Assembly (NCBI RefSeq): GCF_040712315.1
Contig: NC_134016.1
Location: 49,106,986-49,170,985, forward strand
Length of the DNA stretch: 64,000 bases
DNA from: Castanea sativa
Taxonomy: Eukaryota; Streptophyta; Magnoliopsida; Fagales; Fagaceae
Direction of reading: 5' to 3'
The position numbers were made by a program, and so were the translations under genes. The notes beneath the pieces are model-generated. The model was not told the origin of the DNA. It searched no databases and saw nothing but the letters and a program-made list of their open reading frames with translations. This document shows, piece after piece, positions 23,775 to 33,932 of this stretch; within the stretch, counting starts at the first letter, position 1; each line of letters begins with the position of its first letter.

Positions 23775-24275
23775 TTTTGACTGAAGAGGGTTGGTAAACC
23801 ATTAATAAATTTCTCCTTCCAAAATGGAGAATTACAATCTCTTCTGTGCATGACTCTGGTGGTAAAAACGTCTTCATACCACTTGTAATCTCCTAGGGTT
23901 TTACACCTAAGGTTGCTCAGCTGCTCATAAATCCTAGCTGTGATATTGCTGGGTTTTCCTATGAAGTGTTTCATGATTGTATAAATCAGGGTATTGACAC
24001 CGTCAGGAATTCCTTGTTCTATTTCATTGATGATGGGGTTTCCTTCCTCATCCTTCTGGATGGCGTACTTGATGTCTTCTTTAGACACTTCAGTAAGGCA
24101 ATTGTTCCACCATTGCTGGAGTTTGCCTGTAAATCCTAATGCCATCATTTCAATGACTTCTTTATGGGGACGGCCTTCGTCCAGGTAGTTGTTGGCTACC
24201 ATAGTCATATGCTGGATTTTGTTTAGGATTTCCTGTTCTGATAAACCATCTATGTTCCATTCATAGAGTCTACCA
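23775..24275 (-). pseudogene. Coat-protein fragment of unit B, duplicate
   Basis: Matches 29,049-29,549 base for base as far as I compared. It encodes the middle of the coat-protein domain (starting RLYEWNIDGLSEQE, ending NGLPTLFSQK). At its 5' side it is fused to the tail of the unit B unknown ORF, and at its 3' side to the 240-bp block. It has neither start nor end of its own. Confidence 0.8.
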
Positions 24276-24299
24276 TCAGATGCTCCTGATACTGACTGA

Positions 24300-24879
24300 A
24301 ACATCCTGTCAAAGCAACTCAGGATGAAAATCCCAGTCCGGTTACTATTCAAAATCAGCACCAGCCACTGATATGAACAGTACCCGCATCATGAACAGTA
24401 CCCGCACCCAGCAGATTCCCCGACAGGTTACTATTTCAACAGTGACCGAATCTGAAAAGCAAGGGGACAAATCACTGTAGCATGAACAGTGAAAGTTTCT
24501 TGTTCACAGACACAATCATCAAGGGATACTGTTGCTTTCGGTGGAATTAACTTTCACCTCAGTAAAAGCAATTTACCTTCCGGATTTTCAGCAATCATCC
24601 AGCAGCATCCAAGGCCTCCTCCAGCCTATTTAAGGAAGCCATTCCTCCATTCTGAGGTAGGTCCAATTTTAGGAGAAACTTCAGCAACTCCAAAATTCCC
24701 TCCTCTTCCAGCCAAGAGTTCAGCTTTGCCTCCTCTTTACAACCCTTAGCATTGTAAACAGATGGCACTATTTCATATTTGTAATATCATGGCCTCAGTC
24801 GGCCTTTATGTTTATTTTCCGCACATGGCCCCAACCGGCCTTAGCCTGTAACTTACCCCGCCTGTAACTTACCCCCTTA
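24300..24879 (+). promoter_or_regulatory. Viral intergenic region/promoter, copy 1 (left palindrome arm)
   Basis: Homologous to the regions at 32,412, 38,456 and (minus) 25,930. It has a tandem atgaacagtacccgca word near 24,370-24,410 and a TATA-like tatttaag at 24,627-24,634. By position it is the counterpart of the transcript promoter upstream of the primer-binding site in Caulimoviridae. The 86-codon frame across it is not conserved in the altered copy and covers the TATA box, so I do not call it a gene. Confidence 0.6.
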
Positions 24880-24893
24880 GGGTATCAGAGCCA
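24880..24893 (+). other. tRNA-Met primer-binding site, mutated first base
   Basis: gggtatcagagcca; the other copies read tggtatcagagcca, complementary to the 3' end of initiator tRNA-Met as in Caulimoviridae. The first base differs here. Confidence 0.75.
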
Positions 24894-24989
24894 AGTTTGG
24901 CCCGGTCGGATTGTAAGTTACTGTTTATTGTTTAATCAAGTTGGTCGGCACTGCCGCCATAGTTATCCAGCTTATTTTTGGCATTATAA

Positions 24990-25154
24990 TTATTTTGAAT
25001 TATTTTCATGGATATATCTCCCATACCCCATATTTTGTTTTACATCTATTTCTTGATAACTCTTCCGTTCCCTTTTATTTATTTCTTCGTCTGCTATTAT
25101 TTCATCATTTTCTATTACATCTGCAAATGGTAGGCTGAGCCTCCTTCTAACCAT
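24990..25154 (-). CDS. Short viral-block ORF, 54 codons, unknown
   Basis: ATG at 25,154, TAA at 24,990-24,992. The product begins MVRRRLSLPF and is rich in E, D, K, N and R, unlike random AT-rich frames. It lies in the palindrome spacer and left arm. It may be the remnant of a longer unit B N-terminal coding region or a chance frame; no family recognised. Confidence 0.3.
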   Translation of the reverse strand: MVRRRLSLPFADVIENDEIIADEEINKRERKSYQEIDVKQNMGYGRYIHENNSK

Positions 25155-25356
25155 TCTATTTGTTATTCTGTGATTATTTGTTCAGATTAACCTTTGCTTC
25201 CCTGTTGTAAAACAAAATATGGGGTATGGGAGATATATCCATGAAAATAATTCAAAATAATTATAATGCCAAAAATAAGCTGGATAACTATGGCGGCAGT
25301 GCCGACCAACTTGATTAAACAATAAACAGTAACTTACAATCCGACCGGGCCAAACT

Positions 25357-25370
25357 TGGCTCTGATACCA
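25357..25370 (-). other. tRNA-Met primer-binding site of unit B
   Basis: Reads tggtatcagagcca on the minus strand, immediately downstream of the minus-strand promoter copy. It marks the start of minus-DNA synthesis for unit B. Confidence 0.85.
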
Positions 25371-25930
25371 TAAGGGGGTAAGTTACAGGCTAAGGCCGGT
25401 TGGGGCCATGTGCGGAAAATAAACATAAAGGCCGACTGAGGCCATGATATTACAAATATGAAATAGTGCCATCTGTTTACAATGCTAAGGGTTGTAAAGA
25501 GGAGGCAAAGCTGAACTCTTGGCTGGAAGAGGAGGGAATTTTGGAGTTGCTGAAGTTTCTCCTAAAATTGGACCTCCCTCAGAATGGAGGAATGGCTTCC
25601 TTAAATAGGCTGGAGGAGGCCTTGGATGCTGCTGGATGATTGCTGAAAATCCGGAAGGTAAATTGCTTTTACTGAGGTGAAAGTTAATTCCACCGAAAGC
25701 AACAGTATCCCTTGATGATTGTGTCTGTGAACAAGAAACTTTCACTGTTCATGCTACAGTGATTTGTCCCCTTGCTTTTCAGATTCGGTCACTGTTGAAA
25801 TAGTAACCTGTCGGGGAATCTGCTGGGTGCGGGTACTGTTCATGATGCGGGTACTGTTCATATCAGTGGCTGGTGCTGATTTTGAATAGTAACCGGACTG
25901 GGATTTTCATCCTGAGTTGCTTTGACAGGA
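25371..25930 (-). promoter_or_regulatory. Viral intergenic region/promoter of unit B
   Basis: Follows the unknown ORF of unit B in its natural orientation. TATA-like tatttaag on the minus strand at 25,607-25,600; tandem atgaacagtacccgca words near 25,830-25,870. Nearly the same sequence as the unit A intergenic region at 38,480-39,037, although the coding parts differ. Confidence 0.65.
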
Positions 25931-25934
25931 TGTT

Positions 25935-27422
25935 TCAGTCAGTATCAGGAGCATCTGATGGATATCCATCATAAGGATCCCATGGGGAATCGTTATCACA
26001 ATCGTGCTCGTGATATCTGGCATAGGTGTTGCAGAGTCCACAGTAGAGAAGTGGTTCATGGACAGGCTTTTTCCCTGTAAGAAATTCTCTGGGACTATCA
26101 GGACCAAGTTTCTTCAAATTTCTAATGGCGGAGTCATATGGTCGTCTCCCAAAAACATAGATCCTGTCTGTGGAGCTTATAAAATGATAGTCCTTCCAAA
26201 GCTCTTGGCTGACATCGATGATTTGGTTGTTGAAGTAATTCCTCCAGCGCTCTGCTAGAGCATTAGGGTATTTGTATGAGATATATGTGTCTCCTTCATA
26301 CCATGGGCCCTGATAAGAGAAACCATTAATGAGGACAAGGTGCTTTGAGGGATGAACTTCCATCCAACTGTTTTTGTCCCATTCTGGTAGAGTACTCCAA
26401 CATCTGATAGAAACAAAGGGGCTGTTGACTTGCCTAACGGCATTTTGGATGATCTCAGGAAGCTGGCTAATTTGGTCATGACTGGTGAGTTTGATAAGTC
26501 TAATAAAACCGGATTCAAACATCTGGGAGAGCCATTCTGGATCTCTTTCTTCTTCATCTGACCCGTCTTCATAATTGACCAAAAGTCCTGGGAAGGGATG
26601 CTTATTTTCATATACCCTGGAGCTGCTTCCAAAGTATTCTTCCCATGCAGCTTGTACTAGAATGTTATCCATATCATCCGAATCATCTGGATTAGGAATA
26701 GTAGTTGTAACTAGTATTTTGAAATGCTCATACCAGAGATTCTGGCTTTCGTTCATGGCCTTGCTTCTCAGAATACGAGTTTGTAAATCTGATGGCAAGT
26801 TGGCAACGGCACTTCTTAGAGTTGCTCTAGTCTTAAGACTGAGTTTAGCATAATCAGTGCTCATGATAGTCATTTTGTCCATTGAATGGACATCCTCTTT
26901 GCCAGAGAGTTGACTAGTTAAGATTTCATTTCTTGCTTCAAGGTTTACTAGATGGATTTCTAGTGCTCTGAGGGTTTTTAGGAATAGGTCTTGATTATTT
27001 CTGGTGTGGGCAAAGTGAAGGTTATCAAGGAGACATTTAATGGAGTAGGGTAGGTCTGTGTATGTTCCATTATTGAACTGTAAAGCCCTGGATAAAACTT
27101 CCTGTAAAACAATAGCCATATCACCATTGGAATATGTCACCGTTGGAGGGACAAATTCCTGAAGGGATGTTGCTCCTCTATGGCTTGTAGAGGATGCGCC
27201 TTCATGCTTTACAAAAGACCGTCCCGCTGGTAGTCTTTTGTCTTGAGGATAGTCCCTTGCGGGTGCTTTCCCCTTGCCCTTCTTCTCTGCTGAAGAAGTC
27301 ATGTTCCACTTACTAGTGGTATTAAATATTGCTCTCTCTATCTCCTGCCAAGAAAGGTTTGGATCATTTGAGATTTTCAAATAATTGTTAAAAATCCTTT
27401 TGCTTTTAATGCAGAGATGCAA
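25935..27422 (-). CDS. Unit B unknown ORF (about 495 residues)
   Basis: Open frame on the minus strand ending in TGA at 25,935, directly before the intergenic region. The first visible ATG gives MHLCIKSKRIFNNY, but the true start is uncertain. The N-terminal third is basic and Ser/Thr-rich (EKKGKGKAPARDY), the middle is helical, the end is acidic. Near the C-terminus YCGLCNTYARYHEHDC has the spacing of a possible zinc site. It does not resemble the plus-strand ORF2 or any family I know. It occupies the place after the protease where reverse transcriptase would be expected. Coding pressure is likely given about 1.5 kb without stops in AT-rich DNA. Confidence 0.6.
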   Translation of the reverse strand: MHLCIKSKRIFNNYLKISNDPNLSWQEIERAIFNTTSKWNMTSSAEKKGKGKAPARDYPQDKRLPAGRSFVKHEGASSTSHRGATSLQEFVPPTVTYSNGDMAIVLQEVLSRALQFNNGTYTDLPYSIKCLLDNLHFAHTRNNQDLFLKTLRALEIHLVNLEARNEILTSQLSGKEDVHSMDKMTIMSTDYAKLSLKTRATLRSAVANLPSDLQTRILRSKAMNESQNLWYEHFKILVTTTIPNPDDSDDMDNILVQAAWEEYFGSSSRVYENKHPFPGLLVNYEDGSDEEERDPEWLSQMFESGFIRLIKLTSHDQISQLPEIIQNAVRQVNSPFVSIRCWSTLPEWDKNSWMEVHPSKHLVLINGFSYQGPWYEGDTYISYKYPNALAERWRNYFNNQIIDVSQELWKDYHFISSTDRIYVFGRRPYDSAIRNLKKLGPDSPREFLTGKKPVHEPLLYCGLCNTYARYHEHDCDNDSPWDPYDGYPSDAPDTD

Positions 27423-27580
27423 ATATTTTCATGATGAATGCATGATGACAATTGATTGGAGTCAAAGGGATGATCAATTGTTTTGGCTGAATCAAGGTGT
27501 TGGGCTTGATTATGGGATGAAGGGATGGTGATAGTACTGAGAGTTTTTGATATAGAAGCTTTTTGGAGGGAGCTGACTTC

Positions 27581-28040
27581 CTAAGGTTCAGGGCTTCTCA
27601 TGAACTCAAATTTGACAGACTGACCAAAGGGATGGGCTGTGATTCCTTCATTGTTTGTGATGAAAGGATATAACAAACACAAGAAAGGATTTCCTAGGAT
27701 GACTCTATCTGTCATATTTTTGACAAGGACAAATTTTGTCATAAAGGATATGCCGCCTTGGCAAACCTCAGCTTGTGGGATATTGAAATCAATTTGCATT
27801 CTTTCACCACTTGCAGATGTTAATCTCTCCTTAGACTTCTTGAAGTATCTGGAGGGAATAATTCCTTCTTGAATGCAATTAAGATCGGCACTCGAATCTA
27901 TTAAGGCTATGACCTCAAATTCGAAATCATTGCTAATGACAATCCCGACTTTGGAATGCCATTTATGGAAGTTAATCCTACCGATGGTTTCTAAGAACAA
28001 ACCTTTGCTTTGGGTTCTGGATAAGGTCGAGCGTAGGGTT
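27581..28040 (-). CDS. Unit B aspartic protease domain
   Basis: Minus-strand frame with INFHKWHSKVGIVI, then ALIDSSADLNCIQEG at the position of the retroviral-type protease active site, and VILGNPFLCLLYPF, matching the family's second conserved hydrophobic-Gly segment. The usual D-S/T-G triad reads D-S-S here, so catalysis is doubtful in this copy. The frame ends in TAG after MRSPEP; no reverse transcriptase follows. The coat-protein frame lies upstream with a broken link between 28,319 and 28,000. Confidence 0.65.
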
Positions 28041-28318
28041 AACTCGTTTGATCAACTTCTTCATCCGAGGGATTTTCCTCATTGCTTTGATGAGAAGTGC
28101 TTTCCAACAGTTGGATCCTTCGATTAAGGAGATCATAATCGACCCTAAGAATGGTTAATTCTTGCTTAAGGATTTTGACTTCGATTTGGTTTCCTTAATT
28201 TCTTTACGAAGGTCGATGACTGTAACTTCCTAATTGGACAGTGAAAACCTATTTTAAATTTGCAATAAGTCTACCTTAGGTTGCTGGATTTTAAGGGCAG
28301 GCTTGCAGGTTTCCCTAA

Positions 28319-29957
28319 CTAAGGTCCGATGGAAAAGGGTAAGCTTCGGGCTTTGATTATAGGGTCTTCTATAGCCTCTATGAGGTCTAAAAGAAGTTCT
28401 TCTTGTCTGTTTAACACATTGATGGTTTTGTTTCTGCAACAACCATCTTTGCATGGCGTGGGTTCATCCGGGCCACTAGAGGTATCGGTACTAGAGGAAT
28501 CAGAGGATGACCTGTATAATTGCTTGAGCTCACTGTTACTAGCACTGCTAAAAGACTCGCTGTCAGAGCGGTCAAGTTCTAGTAACTTGAAGATCTCATC
28601 TTTTCTGGGTTGGTCAATAATGAGGGCATTGATAAGGGATTTGGCTTTAGCTCTACACTCATTCTTGAAATGACCTTTCTTTCCACAGTTATAGCATCTG
28701 CCTGATGCTTGTGGAATAGGTTCCTTGGATTTTCCTTTCTTATAGAAATCATCAGTCTTGTGCTTTTGTTTTCTATAATACTTGGTTGCTTTCTTCCTAT
28801 AGGATTTCTCAAAGGATTCCTTTCCTTTGTGCTTGGATTTCCTCTTGGAAGGTTTGACAGAAGGTAAGCCATACTGAGTACAGAAATGTCCTATTTCGTA
28901 CTTGGCCTTATTCTTGTTGATATGGCTTTGGATTTTGAGGTCTCTGCACATCTTCATTCCTTCACTTCTAATAGTGCTAGAGATGTCTCCATAGGTTAGG
29001 TTATCATAATCTATGACACCTAAGGGGCTGCAAAGGGTTTCTTTAACCTTTTGACTGAAGAGGGTTGGTAAACCATTAATAAATTTCTCCTTCCAAAATG
29101 GAGAATTACAATCTCTTCTGTGCATGACTCTGGTGGTAAAAACGTCTTCATACCACTTGTAATCTCCTAGGGTTTTACACCTAAGGTTGCTCAGCTGCTC
29201 ATAAATCCTAGCTGTGATATTGCTGGGTTTTCCTATGAAGTGTTTCATGATTGTATAAATCAGGGTATTGACACCGTCAGGAATTCCTTGTTCTATTTCA
29301 TTGATGATGGGGTTTCCTTCCTCATCCTTCTGGATGGCGTACTTGATGTCTTCTTTAGACACTTCAGTAAGGCAATTGTTCCACCATTGCTGGAGTTTGC
29401 CTGTAAATCCTAATGCCATCATTTCAATGACTTCTTTATGGGGACGGCCTTCGTCCAGGTAGTTGTTGGCTACCATAGTCATATGCTGGATTTTGTTTAG
29501 GATTTCCTGTTCTGATAAACCATCTATGTTCCATTCATAGAGTCTACCAGAAGATACTGAGAATTGGTTGCTAACATTTCTTTCCTCATACCGGAGGTCA
29601 GGGGGTGAAGATCTCGGATACCAATTCTTGGGTGAGCTAGTTGGATCGGGATGGTAAAGCCGTTTTACATCTAAATCCTGAAACTGGTTTTCTAATTGTT
29701 CCATCTCTTGGTCAGAGGTTTGGCTAGAACTGCTAGAGGCTGATTGGATATCTAGAACATTCATTGATGAAGGGGTGGCTGGTTCCTTCTTAACTAGTTC
29801 TTCTAGCTTTTGGGCCACTATCTCTAAGGCTGTCTTATCCTTAGGATAACTAAGGCTGGTGTGTCTGGTTGTGGGTAACTTGACTAAGGGCTTTTCTAAG
29901 GTTTGGATCGGCTTACTAGAGCTTCCTGGTTGGAGGATAACTTTGTTTTCGATCCTA
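28319..29957 (-). CDS. Unit B coat protein with CCHC zinc knuckle, 5' end cut by junction
   Basis: The frame is open from the inversion junction at 29,957 to the stop at 28,319. Order: Ser-rich acidic region; coat/gag-type helical domain (GLSEQEILNKIQHM ... GFTGKLQQWWNN ... NGLPTLFSQK); a Lys-rich stretch; the knuckle CYNCGKKGHFKNEC; then a Ser/Asp/Glu-rich tail and CKDGCCRNK. This order is that of Caulimoviridae coat proteins. The N-terminus is lost where unit B meets unit A head to head. The counterpart in unit A keeps the flanks but lacks the whole coat core. Confidence 0.8.
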
Positions 29958-31125
29958 TCAACTACAAGCCCCTCAACAAAGTCTTAGAATGGGTAAGGTA
30001 CCCAATTCCCAACAAAAAGGACTTAGTTAACAGGCTTAGCAAAGCAGTTGTCTTCAGCAAGTTTGATATGAAGAGTGGATTTTGGCAAATACAAATCAGA
30101 GAGCCTGATAGGTATAAAACAGCCTTTACCACACCCTTTGGTCATTATGAATGGAATGTGATGCCCTTTGGTCTAAAAAATGCACCTTCTGAGTTCCAAA
30201 ATATCATGAATGAGATTTTTAATCCATTCTCCAGCCATGCCATTGTGTACATTGACGATGTACTCATTTTTTCAGAATCTTTAGAACAACACCAGAAGCA
30301 CTTAAGAGCATTCCTCCATACCATCAAGCTCAATGGTCTTGTCATTTCAGCCCCCAAGATCAAGCTTTTCCAAACTAAAGTCCGGTTTTTAGGTTTTGAT
30401 ATTCATCATGGTGTTATCAAGCCTATAGACAGAGCTATCCAGTTTGCTGATAAGTTTCCAGATGAAATCCTAGATAAAACCCAGCTTCAGAGATTTCTAG
30501 GCTCTCTCAATTACATTTCAGACTTCTATCAAAATCTCAGGCAACAATGCAAACTCCTTTTTGATAGACTCCGAGCCAATCCTTCCCCTTGGACTCCAGC
30601 TCATACCATAGTGGTCCAGCATATCAAACAATATGTCAGAACCCTTCCTTGTTTAGGAATTCCTTCTGACAACTCATTCAAGATTGTCCAGACTGATGCC
30701 TCAAACATAGGTTATGGTGGTATCCTCCTCCAGCGTATTAATCCCAATACCCCTGAACAGATAGTTTGTTTCCATTCAGGAATTTGGACTCCCACTCAGA
30801 TCAATTATAGTACTATTAAAAAAGAAATACTATCCATAGTACTATGCATTTCAAAATTTCAAAGTGATCTTTTAAATCAAAAGTTTTTAATCAGGATTGA
30901 TTGTAAATCTGCAAAACACGTTTTAGAAAAAGATGTTCAAAACATTGCATCAAAACAGATTTTTGCACGATGGCAAGCCATCCTTTCAATCTTTGACTTT
31001 GATATAGAATTCATTGAAGGAAGCCAAAACGGTATCCCCGATTTCCTAACCCGTGAATTTTTGCGAGTCACAACCAAGATGTCCGGGAAAAACCACCCCA
31101 ACCCCCTAAATTGTCCAAATGAAGA
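29958..31125 (+). CDS. Unit A reverse transcriptase-RNase H, copy 1 (5' truncated)
   Basis: Begins inside the polyprotein at the junction with unit B; the apparent start just upstream belongs to unit B antisense and is not real. Visible: INYKPLN, FDMKSGFWQI, GLKNAPSEFQ, the polymerase motif YIDD (30,248-30,259), then RNase H with QTDASNIGYGG, the KKEILSIV segment and RIDCKSAKH. The domain is uninterrupted here. Past about 31,090 the frame runs into ORF2 sequence (to 31,294) because of a shorter A run than in copy 2. It replicates viral DNA from RNA in family members. Confidence 0.85.
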
Positions 31126-32411
31126 AACCTTGTTAGTACTAGCCAAACACAGAGCTCACAAAAAGTTGTACCTATCACCCCCACCAAATTGTCCCAATTT
31201 CACAAGCAAAAAACCCCAAACAAGATACCCCCGCATCACCATCAAGTATTGCCAATCGTTATTTGGTTTCATCAATCCCAAAACCAAATTATGAAAGGCC
31301 ACCATATGGCCGGACCAGCTACCAGCTCGGCCTTAGCCTCCCCAAAGACCCAAAGCAACCAACCCTTATCAGATAGAAGAACATTTCAGCCATATCCAAA
31401 CTCAGAGGCCTTCTTCCTATCCAACCCAAAGAGAAGGACAGTCCTCTTATGTCAAAAAGACCTTTACCCAGCATATCTCTTATATTGAACCCCACCTGGC
31501 TCATATAACAGATCCCTTAGCCCTAGCCATGGAAGTTTTGCCACCAAACTGGCATTTCTTACCCAAACATCCAGAGAAAAATATCCAGTTCTATAAAGAG
31601 CATCCTCACCCAGGAAAAGTCTGCTCAAATAGAAAACATCTACAGCAAAGGGGACCCCCCAATAGTCCTCTATCACAAGTTCATCATCACCGGTTTCATC
31701 AGTAGTAAAGAATGGGGACAGCATCCTTCTTTGTTAAGGATCCTCAAAAACTACAGATCTCCATCAGGCTCAATACTCCATTACAGTTATTATGACTACA
31801 TGGATGCTTTTGAAAAAGTACTCTTCTTCCAGAACCAAAAATTCAACCATTCATGGTTCTTAATGTTCAGCAAAGATTTTGGTAGCCAGACCCCCTCCTG
31901 GTTCCTTAAATGGTGGGAGATGTTTGGATCCATCCCCCAGATCTTCCCAGAACCACTACAAGATGCTTTGAGGTATTTTGACTCAAGGTGCAGCTCCTCT
32001 AAGCACAGATCCCAGTTTCCAGTAATCTTAATTTTCTCCCAGAGGTACAAAGTCCACTGGATCAGCATGTGGAAATATACAATTAACAGCAACCTCTTGG
32101 ACCGGGAATTTTCAGTCAAATGGTGGGACAGCCTCAGGATCAATCCAATCATCAATCAGGTTTATAAGGATTATCCTCCCCCAGTACAGAAACCCATTGC
32201 CCACAGGACAAGATCTCAGTCTAGCCTAGACTCTGTCCAGATATCTGGAAAATCTAGCAAAGAGTTGAAAGAATTAGCCCAGCAGCTAATAGCTCACTCA
32301 CAACAGCTAGAATCAGAAGAACAGGTCTCTCCCACTGCTTCTGAAGGATCACCAACCACGATCCACCGGATCCATTCCAAGATTCCCAAGACCCTTACAA
32401 GGCGGGTATAA
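31079..32411 (+). pseudogene. Unit A ORF2, copy 1, frame broken
   Basis: Starts ATG 31,079 (MSGK) overlapping the RNase H end and stops at 32,409-32,411 (TLTRRV). The Pro/Ser/Gln-rich N-terminal part shifts frame several times between 31,079 and 31,730. The later part is open from 31,731 and contains FNHSWFLMF, WFLKWWEMFG and EFSVKWWDS. Function unknown; it sits where florendoviruses carry a second ORF. The breaks near 31,130-31,350 coincide with CAG/CTG discrepancies relative to copy 2. Confidence 0.6.
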
Positions 32412-32994
32412 CTTGGACGGCGATTAGAGAATATCCTAACAAAGCAACTCGGGATAAAAACCCGAGTTCGGTTTCTATTCAAAATCAGCACTACCAATCG
32501 ATATGAACAATACCCGCATCATGAACAAGTACCCGCACCCGGCGGATTCCCCGACAGTTACTATTTCAACAATGACCGAATCCGAAAAGCAAGGGGACAA
32601 ATCACCGTAGCATGAACAAGTGAAAGTTTTATCGTTCACGTACACAATCATCAAGGGATACCGTTGCTTTCGGTGGAATTAACTTTCACCTCGCAAAAGC
32701 AATTTACCTTCCGGATTTTCAGCAATCATCCAGCAGCATCCAAGGCCTCCTCCAGCCTATTTAAGGAAGCCATTCCTCCATTCTGAGGCAGGGCCAATTT
32801 TAGCAGAAACTTCCGCAACTCCCAGATACCCTCCTCTTCCAGCCAAGAGTTCAGCTTTGCCTCCTCTTTACAACCCTTAGCATTGTAAACAGATGGCACT
32901 ATTTCATATTTGTAATATCATGGCCTCAGTCGGCCTTTATGTTTATTTTCCGCACATGGCCCCAACCGGCCTTAGCCTGTAACTTACCCCCTTA
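32412..32994 (+). promoter_or_regulatory. Unit A intergenic region/promoter, copy 1
   Basis: TATA-like tatttaag at 32,758-32,765. Aligns with 38,456-39,037, but from 32,440 to 32,700 many CAG/CTG triplets are replaced by CGG, CCG or CG (for example cacccggcgg against cacccagcag). Confidence 0.65.
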
Positions 32995-33008
32995 TGGTAT
33001 CAGAGCCA
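32995..33008 (+). other. tRNA-Met primer-binding site, unit A copy 1/2 boundary
   Basis: tggtatcagagcca. The next one in the same orientation is exactly 6,043 bp downstream, which gives the unit A length. Confidence 0.85.
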
Positions 33009-33077
33009 AGTTTGGCCCGGTCGGATTGTAAGTTACTGTTTATTGTTTAATCAAGTTGGTCGGCACTGCCGCCATAG

Positions 33078-33932
33078 TTATCCACGCTCACCGCACCAGA
33101 TTGGAATATCCCTAAAGTTTCCACCAGCCAATTCTATAAGTCTTCATGGTCTTTGAAAACAGCTTTCAGAACAGACTACCATGTCAAGACCATAGAACAA
33201 GTCTATGGAATCAACAAGGAGTACGAAACGTGCTACTTGTTATCACCCTCAGCTATCCAGAGTCATAAAGACAAAGGACATAACTTCCTTCACATAGGAT
33301 TAGTCCAAATAGGAGTGAAACCACTCACCAGAAGAGGTTTGAACAGCTCAATCCTCATGGCCCTTAGAGATGCTCGTCACGTCAGATTTGATGACAGCCT
33401 CCTAGGAACCATAGAAACCAGTCTTAGTAACGGACCCATTCATTTTAACTGTTTCCCAGATTTCAGCATCTTTCTCCATGACAGTACAGTTATCAAAGCC
33501 CTCACACTCAATATCAAGACCCATGGAACCCTTATGACACAGGGAACTAGTCAGATCGCCTTGATATATAGAGTTTACTACAAGTGCATGAGAACGAACA
33601 TGAATGTTGGGGCACTTGATCGGAGGCAGAAGGGTGAGACAACCCTCATCCAGACCACTGACCCTAGCGCCAAAGTTAAGGTTCCCAGAACCCTCAAATG
33701 GTCTGAAATTACTTTCCCAGCCAATTGGATGTTAGAAAATGAAAATCATGCTCTACAGATCCAAAACCCAGCCCAGAATCCAGATCTAGAATTTGTCCAA
33801 CAACTAGCCGATGGCACGGTTAGGTTAAGTTTCGACAGATCTAGGCTTAGCACTCCTCTAGACTATGAGTGTAGGCAACCTTTGGACACATCCCGGTTTA
33901 GATCTCCAATCGATCTACAAGCAGCCCCATAG
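33078..33932 (+). CDS. Unit A movement protein (30K type), copy 2
   Basis: The frame is open from 33,078, just after the leader, to the TAG at 33,930-33,932. No in-frame ATG precedes the conserved part, so the start is unclear (non-AUG start, splicing or a lost codon). Conserved-looking segments: YHVKTIEQVYGINKE, LNSSILMALRDARH, GPIHFNCFPDF, SQIALIYRVYYKC. This fits the Caulimoviridae movement-protein domain that opens plasmodesmata for cell-to-cell spread. Copy 3 at 39,190 is broken. Confidence 0.75.
   Translation, partial: LSTLTAPDWNIPKVSTSQFYKSSWSLKTAFRTDYHVKTIEQVYGINKEYETCYLLSPSAIQSHKDKGHNFLHIGLVQIGVKPLTRRGLNSSILMALRDARHVRFDDSLLGTIETSLSNGPIHFNCFPDFSIFLHDSTVIKALTLNIKTHGTLMTQGTSQIALIYRVYYKCMRTNMNVGALDRRQKGETTLIQTTDPSAKVKVPRTLKWSEITFPANWMLENENHALQIQNPAQNPDLEFVQQLADGTVRLSFDRSRLSTPLDYECRQPLDTSRFRSPIDLQAAP

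Larger units (their letters stand above)
24273..25961. repeat. 1.7-kb near-perfect palindrome of viral intergenic region
   Basis: Left arm 24,273-25,044 and right arm 25,206-25,961 are reverse complements over about 755 bp, with a 161-bp spacer. The main difference is a 17-bp duplication (cctgtaacttaccccg) in the left arm near 24,856-24,872 and a T-to-G change in its primer-binding site. Each arm contains the tail of the unknown ORF, promoter, primer-binding site and leader. Confidence 0.85.

Noticed and set aside
24489..24749. 86-codon frame in the viral intergenic region (also at 25,485-25,745 in the other arm)
   Set aside because: It overlaps the TATA-like box and is not kept in the other copies; the two occurrences are the same palindrome arm, so they are no independent support.
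29903..29957. ATG and first codons in front of the copy 1 reverse transcriptase
   Set aside because: This part is the antisense of the unit B coat-protein frame; the true polyprotein is cut at 29,958.
32995..33008. tRNA gene or LTR retrotransposon primer site
   Set aside because: Only 14 nt complementary to tRNA-Met, no cloverleaf. No LTRs or integrase, and a 30K movement protein is present, so a caulimovirid fits better than an LTR element.
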